64,000 nt of DNA, from the NCBI RefSeq assembly GCF_007995055.1, contig NZ_VOQQ01000001.1, forward strand, positions 1,905,001 through 1,969,000, written 5' to 3'. The notes beneath the pieces are model-generated. The model was not told the origin of the DNA, searched no databases, and was given only the letters and a program-made list of their open reading frames with translations. Numbering within the stretch: the first letter of the stretch is position 1; each line of letters opens with the position of its first letter. Positions 1-9,825 of this stretch are shown piece after piece. The DNA is from Sphingosinicella ginsenosidimutans (GTDB lineage: Bacteria; Pseudomonadota; Alphaproteobacteria; Sphingomonadales; Sphingomonadaceae). The position numbers and the translations under genes were made by a program.

Positions 1-1
1 G

Positions 2-391
2 CGCCTCCTCATCCTCTACATGCTGTTCCGCCAGGCTACGGCCGCGCTCGGCCTCACGTCGATCGCGGGCCATCCGCAGACCGTCCGCCCGCTGGTCGCG
101 CCGATGGCGCTGGCGGCGGCGGAGAAGGAGCATGAGATCGACGACGACAGCCGGGAGAAGGTGAAGGCCTGGTCGGCGGCGACCGACAATATCGGCCTTT
201 TCTTCGGCGAGGATATCTTCATCGCGGTCGGCTCGATCGTGCTGATCCAGGCGACGCTGGCGAGCGAGGGCTATGATCTGCGCCCGCTCGATCTCGCCAT
301 CTGGGCGATCCCGAGCGCGATCGCGGCCTTCCTGATCCACGCCGTGCGGCTCTCGCGGCTGGACCGCAGCTTGCGGCAGCGGCGCAAATGA
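2..391 (+). CDS. DUF969 family membrane protein (5' end outside window)
   Basis: Only the C-terminal part is present; the frame is open from base 2, so the start lies upstream. The visible part has a hydrophilic stretch (residues rich in Glu, Asp and Lys) followed by two hydrophobic segments and a basic C-terminus (LSRLDRSLRQRRK). DUF969 and DUF979 proteins are known to be encoded as adjacent pairs, and the next gene is DUF979, overlapping by 4 bp (ATGA), which supports the call. The pair is thought to form a two-component inner-membrane permease; the substrate is not known. The call rests on context plus overall similarity. Confidence 0.75.
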   Translation, partial: RLLILYMLFRQATAALGLTSIAGHPQTVRPLVAPMALAAAEKEHEIDDDSREKVKAWSAATDNIGLFFGEDIFIAVGSIVLIQATLASEGYDLRPLDLAIWAIPSAIAAFLIHAVRLSRLDRSLRQRRK

Positions 392-1338
392 TCACGCTGC
401 AATGGGCCTACAGCCTCGCCGGGCTGATGTTCGCCGCCTTCGCGGTGCTGAGCGCGCTCGACCGGTCGAATGGCAAGCGCTTCGGCAATGCCGCCTTCTG
501 GGGGCTGATGGCGCTGAGCCTGATCGCGGGCGGCTGGCTGGGCGATTTCGCCAATGGCGTGCTGGTGCTCGGGCTTGGCGGGCTCGCCGGCTTCGGCGCG
601 CTCGGCCGCAGCAGCCCGCCGACGACGAAACAGGGCGAGCGGCTGACCTTGTCGCACCAGCTCGGCAGCAAGCTGTTCCTGCCGGCGCTGATCATCCCGG
701 CGGTGGCGCTGGCCGGAACGCTCGCCTGGGCGCTGACGCCGCTCGGCGCTTCGGGCCTCATCGAGGCGAAGCGGGAGACCTACATCTTCCTGTGCCTCGG
801 CGCGCTGATCGCCGTCGGCGTGATCTGGCTTTGGCTGAAGCCGCCGCCGCTCGCGCCGCTTCAGGAGGGCCGGCGCCTGATCGACGCGATCGGCTGGGCC
901 GCGGTGCTGCCGCAGATGCTCGCGGCGCTCGGCACCGTCTTCGCCGCCGCCCATGTCGGCGACATCGTCGGCGAAGGCGCGCGCGCGGCGATCCCCGAAG
1001 GCAGCCTGTTCCTCACCGTTCTCGTCTTCGCGCTCGGCATGGTCGCCTTCACGATGATCATGGGCAACGCCTTTGCCGCCTTCCCGGTCATGTCGACCGC
1101 GATCGGCGTGCCGTTGCTGATCCGGGTCTATGGCGGCGATCCGGCGGTGGTCGGCGCGGTCGGGATGCTCGCCGGCTTCTGCGGGACGTTGATGACGCCG
1201 ATGGCGGCGAACTTCAACATCGTGCCCGCCGCCCTGCTTGAGCTCAGGGATCGCAACGGCGTCATCAAGGCGCAGGTCGGGACGGCGATCCCGCTGCTGA
1301 TCGTCAACATCGCGCTCATCTACTGGGTCGGTTTTTGA
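388..1338 (+). CDS. DUF979 family membrane protein
   Basis: A 316-residue polytopic protein with about nine hydrophobic segments spread from residue 5 to the C-terminus. It starts within the stop codon of the DUF969 gene, so the two are translationally coupled. The conserved-looking C-terminal half contains a Gly/Met/Pro-rich stretch (CGTLMTPMAANFNIVPA). DUF969/DUF979 pairs are often found beside peptidase genes; here a DUF2891 gene follows. The function is probably transport, but no substrate can be read from the sequence. Confidence 0.8.
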   Translation: MITLQWAYSLAGLMFAAFAVLSALDRSNGKRFGNAAFWGLMALSLIAGGWLGDFANGVLVLGLGGLAGFGALGRSSPPTTKQGERLTLSHQLGSKLFLPALIIPAVALAGTLAWALTPLGASGLIEAKRETYIFLCLGALIAVGVIWLWLKPPPLAPLQEGRRLIDAIGWAAVLPQMLAALGTVFAAAHVGDIVGEGARAAIPEGSLFLTVLVFALGMVAFTMIMGNAFAAFPVMSTAIGVPLLIRVYGGDPAVVGAVGMLAGFCGTLMTPMAANFNIVPAALLELRDRNGVIKAQVGTAIPLLIVNIALIYWVGF

Positions 1339-1340
1339 TT

Positions 1341-1357
1341 CTCCCCGTCGCGGGGAG
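1341..1357 (+). terminator. hairpin after DUF979, terminator-like
   Basis: A 6-bp perfect stem (CTCCCC / GGGGAG) with a 5-nt loop lies 2 bases after the DUF979 stop. There is no U-tract, so it may be a weak terminator or an mRNA 3' stabiliser. Similar CTCCCC...GGGGAG hairpins recur between genes in this window (13545, 41885). Confidence 0.4.
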
Positions 1358-1367
1358 GATTGGGTAG

Positions 1368-2378
1368 ATGGGCCGAATGAACCACCGCCTCACCGCCGAA
1401 ACCGCCAATCGCTTTGCCGACATCGCGCTCGGCCATGTCCGCCGCGAATATCCGCACAAGCTCGATCATGTGATGGAGGGGCCGGAGGACGTGCTCGGCC
1501 CCCGCGCGCTCCATCCGATCTTCTACGGCAGCTTCGATTGGCACAGCTGCGTCCACGGCTATTGGCTCCTGATGCGCACGCTGCGGCTCTATCCGGACAT
1601 GCCCTCGGCCGCGCGGGTCACGGCGCTGCTCGACGAGATGCTGACCGAGGAGAAGGTCGCGGGCGAACTCGCCTATCTCGATCGCGCCTATACCGGCGGG
1701 TTCGAGCGGCCCTATGGCTGGGCCTGGCTGCTGATGCTCCATGAAGAGGCGCGGCGGCACGAGGGGCAGCCCTGGGCCGATGCGCTGTCGCCGCTCGCCC
1801 GCGCCTTCGCCGATCGCTTCCTCGCCTATCTGCCGAAGCTCACCTATCCGATCCGCGTCGGCGCGCATTACAACACCGCCTTCGCCCTGGTCCTGGCCCG
1901 CGAATGGGCGGCGGCGAACGATCCGGCGCTGCTCGCCCTGATCGCCGAGCGGGCGGCCGACTATTATGGCGAGGACCGCGCTTGCCCCGGTTGGGAGCCG
2001 GGCGGGGACGAGTTCATCTCGCCCGCGCTGACCGAGGCGCTGCTGATGCGCCGTGTGATGGCGCCCGGCGCGTTCCGGGCGTGGTTCGACGCATTCCTGC
2101 CCGATCTCGCGGCCGGCAGCCCGCGCGCCCTGTTCACCCCCGCCTTCGTGTCGGATCGGTCGGACGGGAAGATCGCGCATCTCGATGGCGTGAACCTCAG
2201 CCGCGCCTGGTGCTGGCGCGGACTTGCCGACGCGCTCGATCCCGATCTGGCCAAGCTCGCCCGCGACACTGCCGGCCTGCATCTCGACGCCAGCCTCCCC
2301 CATGTCGCCGGCGACTATATGGGCGAACACTGGCTCGCGACCTTCGCTTTGCTTGCGCTGGAGGCGAGCGAAGGCTGA
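1368..2378 (+). CDS. DUF2891 family protein
   Basis: A 336-residue soluble protein with no signal peptide or membrane segment. It is rich in aromatic residues and has the motifs expected of DUF2891, such as HPIFYGSFDWHSCVHGYW near the N-terminus, GGFERPYGWAWLL, and HVAGDYMGEHWLATFALLA at the C-terminus. This pattern resembles alpha/alpha-toroid enzymes of the glycosidase type, but no catalytic function is established for the family. It follows the DUF979 gene in the same direction after 29 bp. An alternative start is the ATG at 1377 (MNHRLTAE), which may be the true one. Confidence 0.8.
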   Translation: MGRMNHRLTAETANRFADIALGHVRREYPHKLDHVMEGPEDVLGPRALHPIFYGSFDWHSCVHGYWLLMRTLRLYPDMPSAARVTALLDEMLTEEKVAGELAYLDRAYTGGFERPYGWAWLLMLHEEARRHEGQPWADALSPLARAFADRFLAYLPKLTYPIRVGAHYNTAFALVLAREWAAANDPALLALIAERAADYYGEDRACPGWEPGGDEFISPALTEALLMRRVMAPGAFRAWFDAFLPDLAAGSPRALFTPAFVSDRSDGKIAHLDGVNLSRAWCWRGLADALDPDLAKLARDTAGLHLDASLPHVAGDYMGEHWLATFALLALEASEG

Positions 2379-2440
2379 CGTTACTCTCGCCTCGGCGATA
2401 TGACTTTCAATCCACCGGCTTTGATGCATAACGGTCGGCG

Positions 2441-4594
2441 ATGCGTTGGGATCTGGACTTTCCCCGGTTCATGCTTTTCGCCGGCGCGACTTGTGCGCCG
2501 GCCCTTCCAGCGCTGGCGCAGGACCAGGCCCCGCCGGCGGCCGCGGTCGCCGACCGGAACGACCAGGAAATCGTCGTCGTCGCCGATCCCGCCCAGCGCA
2601 CCTCGATCGACCGCGACACCTATATGGTGCGCGACACCGCCGAGGCGCGCACGTCGAACGCGATCGAGATCCTGTCGAGGATCCCGGCCGTGACGGTTCA
2701 GCCCGACGGCGACATACGGCTGCTCGGGACAACCGGGGTCACCGTGCTGATCGACGGACGCCCGCCGCCCGACGGCGTCAACGTCCTTCGCGACCTCAGG
2801 GGCGCGCAGATCGAGAAGATCGAAGTGGTCACCAATCCCGGCGCCCAATTCTCGGCTTCGGGCACCGGCGGCGTCATCAACATCGTCACCCGCCGCACCT
2901 ATCGCGGCGGGCTGCGCGGATCGGTGAACGCCGCCGTCACCCGCTATGGCGGCTTCGAGATCGGCCTCTCGCCGACGTGGACCCGGGGCGATTGGTCGCT
3001 GTCGGGCGGGCTCGGCTGGTATCGCTCCGAATCGGTCGGCGATCAGACGCACGCACGGCGCGGGCTCGATCCGGCGAGCGCGCTGCTCGACACCGATGAG
3101 GACGAGCATAGGCGCTCCCGATTCGACAGCCGCTATGGCTATGGCCAGATCGGCTATCATCCGGATCCGAAGCGGACGATCACGCTTCAGGGCAGCCCGT
3201 TCGGCGGCAACGGGCACTCGTCGGGCCGCTCCGAGATCGTTCGTCTGGCCGATCCGGACGCGCCGCTCGATCAGCGCAGCGTCGGCGATTTCAGCTATCA
3301 CGGCTACAGTGGCTCGCTCGAATATCGCGAGGAAGGACGGCGCCAGGGCGAATTGCTCACCACCTCGCTCCAGCAGGTCCGCTACACCTCCGATTCACGA
3401 AGCGAGATCGCGACCGATTTCGGCGCCGACAGCGGCCTGTTCCGGTTCGATTCCGGCAATTCCTATCTGAGCCGCGGCTTCAAGGTCGATTATGTCCGGC
3501 CGCTGCACGGGCGTCAGCGGCTGCTGATCGGCGGCCTCGCCAGCGACACGCGGGTCGTGAACCTGCTCTCCCAGAGCGGCGATCTTCCGCTTGGCGGCAA
3601 TCCGTTCCCGCCGATGTCGAGGATCGACGGATCGGTGGTCGAGACGGCGGCCTATGCCAATTATCAATTCCCGCTGCTCGGCGGCACCATCCTCGCCGGG
3701 GTCAGAATCGAGGGGCGAAACTACGATTTCGCCGACGCCAGCCTGGGCGAGGGGCCGAGCGACGCGCACGCCTTTCCGAGCGTCCACCTGGAGCGCCCGG
3801 TCGCCCCCTGGCTGACCGCCGATCTCAGCTATTCGCGCCGCATCCGCTGGCCCGGAATCTCGGATCTCAGCCCCGCGCTGCGCTTTTCCGATGCGACGAC
3901 GGCGCAGGTCGGCAATCCGGCGCTGCGGCCGGAAATGACCGACTCCTACGAAGCCAAGGCGCAGGCCCGGGTCGCGCGCCAGACAATCTCGCTCACCGCC
4001 TTTTCCCGCCGTACCGGCGACCTCTTCTCCGCCTTCAACAGCCTCGACGACAATGGCGTGCTGGTGACCCGCAGGATCAATCTGGGCACGCGGCTGGATC
4101 GCGGCGTCAGCCTCGCTGTGCAGGGTCCGATCGCGAGCGGGCTCAGCTATTCGCTCAACGCCAACCTCGCCGATCGCAGGACCAGGCAGGGCCTCGAGGC
4201 GCCGATCGGCCCGAGCGCCGCCTACGACGCGACGCTCCAGGTCGATTATCGCGACGGCACCGACGGCCGGCGCGGCGCGGACCATGTGACGCTGACCGCC
4301 AGCCATTCGGGCCCGACCGATTACGGCCTTACCCGCTATTCCGATTATTCCCTGTTCAACCTCTCCTGGTCGCACGCATGGACCGATCGGGTGTCGGCGG
4401 TGCTTTCGGTCAACGATATCCTCGGTCCCACGGCCTTCCGCTCGGTCTCGACCTCGGCCAACGTCGTCTCTCGCGATACGAGCCGGTCCGGCGGCCCGGG
4501 TGTCAAGCTGGCGCTGACCTACAGTCTCGGCCCGCTCGGGCAGCCGCCGGCGCCGCAGGGCGGTCCGCCGCCGATACCCGGACCGGGCGGCTGA
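2441..4594 (+). CDS. TonB-dependent receptor with Pro-rich C-terminal tail
   Basis: An outer-membrane gated channel of 717 residues. A short signal peptide ends near ALAQDQ (about residue 29). A plug domain follows at about 35-150 (LIDGRPPPDGVNVLRDL; IEKIEVVTNPGAQFSASG; GGVINIVTRR), then a 22-strand-type barrel of the OM_b-brl_3 kind. The last strand appears to be KLALTYSL; after it the chain runs on for about 20 residues rich in Pro and Gly and ends in GPGG, without the usual terminal aromatic residue. There is no visible sigma regulator beside it, and the substrate cannot be predicted. The start codon has only a weak ribosome site; Met11 (at 2471) is an alternative. Confidence 0.85.
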   Translation: MRWDLDFPRFMLFAGATCAPALPALAQDQAPPAAAVADRNDQEIVVVADPAQRTSIDRDTYMVRDTAEARTSNAIEILSRIPAVTVQPDGDIRLLGTTGVTVLIDGRPPPDGVNVLRDLRGAQIEKIEVVTNPGAQFSASGTGGVINIVTRRTYRGGLRGSVNAAVTRYGGFEIGLSPTWTRGDWSLSGGLGWYRSESVGDQTHARRGLDPASALLDTDEDEHRRSRFDSRYGYGQIGYHPDPKRTITLQGSPFGGNGHSSGRSEIVRLADPDAPLDQRSVGDFSYHGYSGSLEYREEGRRQGELLTTSLQQVRYTSDSRSEIATDFGADSGLFRFDSGNSYLSRGFKVDYVRPLHGRQRLLIGGLASDTRVVNLLSQSGDLPLGGNPFPPMSRIDGSVVETAAYANYQFPLLGGTILAGVRIEGRNYDFADASLGEGPSDAHAFPSVHLERPVAPWLTADLSYSRRIRWPGISDLSPALRFSDATTAQVGNPALRPEMTDSYEAKAQARVARQTISLTAFSRRTGDLFSAFNSLDDNGVLVTRRINLGTRLDRGVSLAVQGPIASGLSYSLNANLADRRTRQGLEAPIGPSAAYDATLQVDYRDGTDGRRGADHVTLTASHSGPTDYGLTRYSDYSLFNLSWSHAWTDRVSAVLSVNDILGPTAFRSVSTSANVVSRDTSRSGGPGVKLALTYSLGPLGQPPAPQGGPPPIPGPGG

Positions 4595-4609
4595 GGGGCG
4601 CTTCGCCCC
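4595..4609 (+). terminator. short hairpin after TonB receptor
   Basis: A 6-bp GC stem (GGGGCG / CGCCCC) with a 3-nt loop begins one base after the receptor stop. No U-tract follows. It is only a possible termination or mRNA-end signal. Confidence 0.3.
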
Positions 4610-4702
4610 CAGGGGCGTCGGCATGGTTTACAGATCGTTAAGAGCCGGGGACCGGAAAGCGCGGATTTCCGCCATTGGCCCGGTCCTTGCTGTCGTTCGG
4701 AC

Positions 4703-4975
4703 ATGCTTCGCCGGATCGGACGCCTGTTCGTGATCAAGACCCGCCTGGAGGCGATGGTCGTCATCTATGCGCTGGCCCTGGGCGCGATCGAGCGCGGCGC
4801 CCATTATCGCGAGACCTATCCCGGCATCGGCGGCTGGCTGCTCTCCGCGGCCTGCACCGGCGCGGTTTTCCTGGCCGGCGCGAAGCTGATGGAGCTGACG
4901 CGCAAGGACAATGGCGAACGGCGCCGCCGCACCGATTTCACGCCTTCCCAAGATTTGGCGAATTCCGCCAACTAG
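4703..4975 (+). CDS. small two-helix membrane protein, unknown
   Basis: A 90-residue protein with two hydrophobic segments (about 18-32 and 43-62) and a charged C-terminus (KDNGERRRRTDF). It is not recognised. It stands alone between the TonB receptor and the psp operon, and its 3' end lies about 70 bp before the sigma-54-like promoter, so it is probably not part of that operon. The ATG is preceded by a poor ribosome site. Confidence 0.5.
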   Translation: MLRRIGRLFVIKTRLEAMVVIYALALGAIERGAHYRETYPGIGGWLLSAACTGAVFLAGAKLMELTRKDNGERRRRTDFTPSQDLANSAN

Positions 4976-5046
4976 AGGCGCCTGAGCGGATCGGCTCCGG
5001 CACTCGATTTCTTCAAAAACTGGCGGAAAACTGCGGAAAAATCCGT

Positions 5047-5064
5047 TTGGCACGCCTCTTGTTA
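5047..5064 (+). promoter_or_regulatory. sigma-54 (-24/-12) promoter for psp operon
   Basis: The sequence TTGGCACG-CCTC-TTGTTA matches the RpoN consensus TGGCACG-N4-TTGC with correct spacing; the only notable departure is GT instead of GC at -12. It lies 46 bp before the 44-aa gene and about 270 bp before pspA. RpoN control of pspA is known in enterobacteria (with PspF as activator). No pspF is seen in this window. Confidence 0.65.
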
Positions 5065-5109
5065 TCCTTGTGGGCACGAGTTTCGAACAGACCCACAGGG
5101 AGCAAGACA

Positions 5110-5244
5110 ATGACCAACATTTCCAATTTCGCCCGCAACGCCATCGCCGCCGCCGGTGCGATGCTGCTGTCGATCGCCTTCATCGGCACCGCCGTCGGCC
5201 CCGCCACGGTGCAGGCCCAGTCTTCGGTTCAGGTCGAGGCCTGA
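5110..5244 (+). CDS. 44-aa secreted or membrane peptide, first gene of psp operon
   Basis: It encodes MTNISNFARNAIAAAGAMLL followed by more hydrophobic residues and AQSSVQVEA. The N-terminal 36 residues look like a signal peptide ending in VQAQ, which would leave only about eight residues, so the product may instead stay as a small membrane anchor. The ATG has a good ribosome site (AGGGAGC). It is the first reading frame after the sigma-54-like promoter and precedes pspA by 90 bp, suggesting co-transcription. No known function; it may be a small modulator of the phage-shock system. Confidence 0.6.
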   Translation: MTNISNFARNAIAAAGAMLLSIAFIGTAVGPATVQAQSSVQVEA

Positions 5245-5254
5245 CCCAGGGAGA

Positions 5255-5299
5255 GGCGGCCGGGGACGCATGCGCCCCCCATCGAGCGCCCCGGCCGCC
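5255..5299 (+). other. long intercistronic hairpin before pspA
   Basis: A perfect 11-bp stem (GGCGGCCGGGG / CCCCGGCCGCC) encloses a 23-nt loop between the 44-aa gene and pspA. There is no U-tract. In an operon this could act as a partial terminator, an RNA processing site or a stabiliser that sets different levels of the first gene and pspA. Confidence 0.5.
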
Positions 5300-5334
5300 C
5301 CCCAAACCCGCTTCGTCTTTGGAGTGACAGTCGA

Positions 5335-5997
5335 ATGAGCATCTTTTCCCGCACCCGCGACATCATCGCCGCCAACGTGATCGACCTCGTCGAGCGGTCG
5401 GACGATCCGGCGAAGACGATCCGCGTGGTCATCCTCGAAATGGAGGAGACGCTGGTCGAGGTGCGCGCCACCGCCGCCCGCTACATCGCGGACAGCAAGG
5501 AGAAGCGCCGCCAGCTCGCCCGGCTCGCCGAGCTCCAGGACAGCTGGACCGAGCGCGCCGAACTGGCGCTGTCGCGTGGCCGCGAGGATCTCGCCCGTGC
5601 CGCCCTCATGGAGAAGGAGAAGCTGATCGACCTTGCCGAGGAGATCGAGGCGGAGGTCGCCGACATCGAGGCCGCGCTGCGCGCCTCGGAGGCCGACATC
5701 GCCAAGCTCCAGGCGAAGCTGCGCGAGGCGCGGGTGCGCCAGAACGCGGTCTTCACCCGCATCGAAAGCGCGCAGAACCGCGTCAGGATGCGCGAGGCCT
5801 ATGCCGGGTCGAAGGCGGAACAGGCCTTCTCCAACTTCGCGCTGCTCGAGCGCGAGGCCGATTATGCCGAAGGCCAGGCCGAGGCGCTCGCGCTCGCCGC
5901 GCCGAAGAGCCTCGAAGAGGAGATCGCGGAACTGAAGGTCGCGGATCGCGTCGAGGCCGAGCTCGCCGCGATGAAGGCGCGGAAGGAAGCGGCATGA
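5335..5997 (+). CDS. pspA: phage shock protein A
   Basis: PspA/IM30 family protein of 220 residues, the usual length. It is a peripheral inner-membrane protein that binds stressed membranes and maintains proton-motive force. The N-terminus MSIFSRTRDIIAANVIDLVE is the typical amphipathic helix, followed by DDPAKTIRVVILEMEETLVE and a long coiled coil to about residue 200. It overlaps pspB by 4 bp. It is probably induced from the sigma-54-like promoter at 5047. Confidence 0.95.
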   Translation: MSIFSRTRDIIAANVIDLVERSDDPAKTIRVVILEMEETLVEVRATAARYIADSKEKRRQLARLAELQDSWTERAELALSRGREDLARAALMEKEKLIDLAEEIEAEVADIEAALRASEADIAKLQAKLREARVRQNAVFTRIESAQNRVRMREAYAGSKAEQAFSNFALLEREADYAEGQAEALALAAPKSLEEEIAELKVADRVEAELAAMKARKEAA

Positions 5998-6317
5998 ACA
6001 TCGACATCAACGGCACCAATATCGGCGAGCTCATCGAGTTCGTGAGCTGGGGGGTCAGCATCTTCGCGATGCTGCTGGTCGGGCTGCTCGTCTACCTGAT
6101 GGTTCGGCCGCCGCGCCACATCCGCCGCCGCCGCCGCGACGCCCCGCCGCCGCGCGAGCTGTCGCCGGACGAGGGTGAGGAATTGTGGGCGCTGGTCGAT
6201 CGCATGGAGGCGCGGCTCGCGGTCCTCGAACGGGCGATCGGCGACGAGAGCGGCCGGTCCGCGCAGCGCAGTTTGGAATCGACGGCCGAGCGCCGCGACA
6301 ACGGGAGGAAGGAATGA
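5994..6317 (+). CDS. pspB: PspB-like envelope stress membrane protein
   Basis: A 107-residue protein with one membrane helix (about 20-37, WGVSIFAMLLVGLLVYLMV) followed by a basic patch (PPRHIRRRRRD) and a region resembling the PspB coiled coil (ELWALVDRMEARLAVLERAI). PspB works with PspC to sense membrane stress and relieve PspA inhibition of its activator. Similarity to classical PspB is modest, but position between pspA and pspC with overlaps at both ends (ATGA) is strong evidence. Confidence 0.8.
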   Translation: MNIDINGTNIGELIEFVSWGVSIFAMLLVGLLVYLMVRPPRHIRRRRRDAPPPRELSPDEGEELWALVDRMEARLAVLERAIGDESGRSAQRSLESTAERRDNGRKE

Positions 6318-6661
6318 GCAAGCCAAGGTTCGAAGTCGACCGCGAAGAGGGCAAGCTGCTCGGCGTGTGCGCGGGCCTTGCCAAGGCCACAGGCGTCGAC
6401 GCGACGATCGTCCGGGTCGGTTTCGTGCTGGCGACGGTCTTTCTCCACGGCTTTCCGTGGGTGCCGCTCGCTTATGTCGCGCTCGCCCTGATCGGCCATC
6501 GCAAGGCGCGCACCGGGGCTCGCGTCGGGATCGATCGCACCGGCCGGGCCGAGGAATCGCGGGAGCGGCTGCGCGCGCTCGATCTCAGGATCCAGGCGAT
6601 CGAGAGCCACGCGGCGAGCAGCAACAGCGCGCTCGCCCGCGAGATCGACGCGCTTCGCTAG
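6314..6661 (+). CDS. pspC: phage shock protein C
   Basis: PspC-domain protein of 115 residues. It begins with the family pattern at residues 5-40 (FEVDREEGKLLGVCAGLAKA, then TGVDATIVRVGFVLATVF), followed by a second hydrophobic part (PLAYVALALIG) and a C-terminal helix that could form a coiled coil. It is an inner-membrane stress sensor partner of PspB. The ATG overlaps the pspB stop (ATGA), and a GGAGGAAGGA ribosome site lies just upstream. Confidence 0.92.
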   Translation: MSKPRFEVDREEGKLLGVCAGLAKATGVDATIVRVGFVLATVFLHGFPWVPLAYVALALIGHRKARTGARVGIDRTGRAEESRERLRALDLRIQAIESHAASSNSALAREIDALR

Positions 6662-6688
6662 TTCATTCGAAGGACATGGGAGGAAAAG

Positions 6689-6928
6689 ATGACCGAAGCC
6701 ATGACCACCGTCACCGTCGCCAGCTTCGCCCTTGTCGGCCTCACGATCGCGCTCGCCGCCGCCCTCAAGGGCTGGCAGGGCTGGCTCGAGGTGAAGCGGA
6801 TGGAGCTGGGGAGTGCCGGCGCCGGCGCGGGTGAGCCGCGCAGCGCGGCGATGGAGCGGATCGAGATCGCGGACTTGAAGGAACGGATCCGCAAGCTCGA
6901 ATCGATCGCCGCCTGCATCGATCTGTAA
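6689..6928 (+). CDS. small membrane protein at end of psp operon
   Basis: A 79-residue protein with one N-terminal membrane helix (about 6-27) and a C-terminal amphipathic part (AMERIEIADLKERIRKLESI) that could form a coiled coil. It starts 27 bp after pspC with a GGGAGGAAAAG ribosome site, so it is probably the last gene of the operon. It occupies the place of pspD in enterobacteria but resembles it only in being small and membrane-bound. Function unknown. Confidence 0.6.
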   Translation: MTEAMTTVTVASFALVGLTIALAAALKGWQGWLEVKRMELGSAGAGAGEPRSAAMERIEIADLKERIRKLESIAACIDL

Positions 6929-6934
6929 CGGGAC

Positions 6935-6965
6935 GCCGCGCCTCCCTTCCGCGGGAGGCTGCGGC
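6935..6965. terminator. hairpin between convergent psp operon and phosphatase gene
   Basis: A 6-bp stem CCTCCC / GGGAGG with a 6-nt loop, extended by GCCGC / GCGGC with one bulge, fills the 37-bp gap between two converging genes. No U-tract on either side. It may end transcription in both directions. Confidence 0.5.
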
Positions 6966-7430
6966 TCAATCCCCGATCCGCAGCCGCGTCGTCGTCCCGT
7001 CGGCTGCGATGTGCCAGATATCGCCGAATTCGCTTTCGCCAAGCTCGCCCGGAGAGGCGCCGCCGAGCGCGGCGATGAGGCCGCCCACCGTGTTGCTGTG
7101 GCCAACGATCAGGACCGGGCCGCCGACGGCGCGGACGCGCTCCACCAGCCCGGCGACATCGCGCGGATCGTAGACCATCGGGGTCAGCCCAAGCCGGGCG
7201 GCAAGCGGCGCAACGGTCTGGCGGGTGCGCCGATAATCGGTGACGAAGATCGCGACCGGCGGCGAGCCTTGGAATTGGCGGGCGAGCGCCTCTGCGGTGC
7301 GCCGGCCTTCGGGCAGCAGGTCCGGGTCGCGCTGCCCCGGCGGCGTGTTGAGATGGCGCATCACGTAGACGTCGGCGCTCGGGGTTGCGGTCGCGGCGAG
7401 CGCGGCGAGCAGCAGGGTGACGAGGGACAT
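6966..7430 (-). CDS. histidine phosphatase family protein, secreted
   Basis: A 154-residue protein with a signal peptide (MSLVTLLLAALAATATPSA) and the phosphoglycerate-mutase fold. The phosphorylated histidine is in YVMRHLNTPPGQRDPDL (RH motif, with a Leu in place of the usual Gly/Ala), the second arginine in TDYRRTRQTVAPLAARLG, and the second catalytic histidine in VLIVGHSNTVGGLI. It most resembles short periplasmic SixA-like phosphatases. The start is supported by an AAAGGAAA ribosome site. It is divergent from bkdA1. The substrate is unknown. Confidence 0.8.
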   Translation of the reverse strand: MSLVTLLLAALAATATPSADVYVMRHLNTPPGQRDPDLLPEGRRTAEALARQFQGSPPVAIFVTDYRRTRQTVAPLAARLGLTPMVYDPRDVAGLVERVRAVGGPVLIVGHSNTVGGLIAALGGASPGELGESEFGDIWHIAADGTTTRLRIGD

Positions 7431-7499
7431 GCCGTTTCCTTTCGCTGCGCAGCAAAGCCGATCACGCCCCGGTTGGCAATTGGCGTCCAGATGGACTAG

Positions 7500-9820
<2,321 letters not shown>

Positions 9821-9825
9821 CCGGC

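Noticed and set aside
6185-6313. Upstream extension of pspC
   Set aside because: It overlaps pspB fully in another frame; the ATG at 6314 has a strong ribosome site and gives the normal PspC start.
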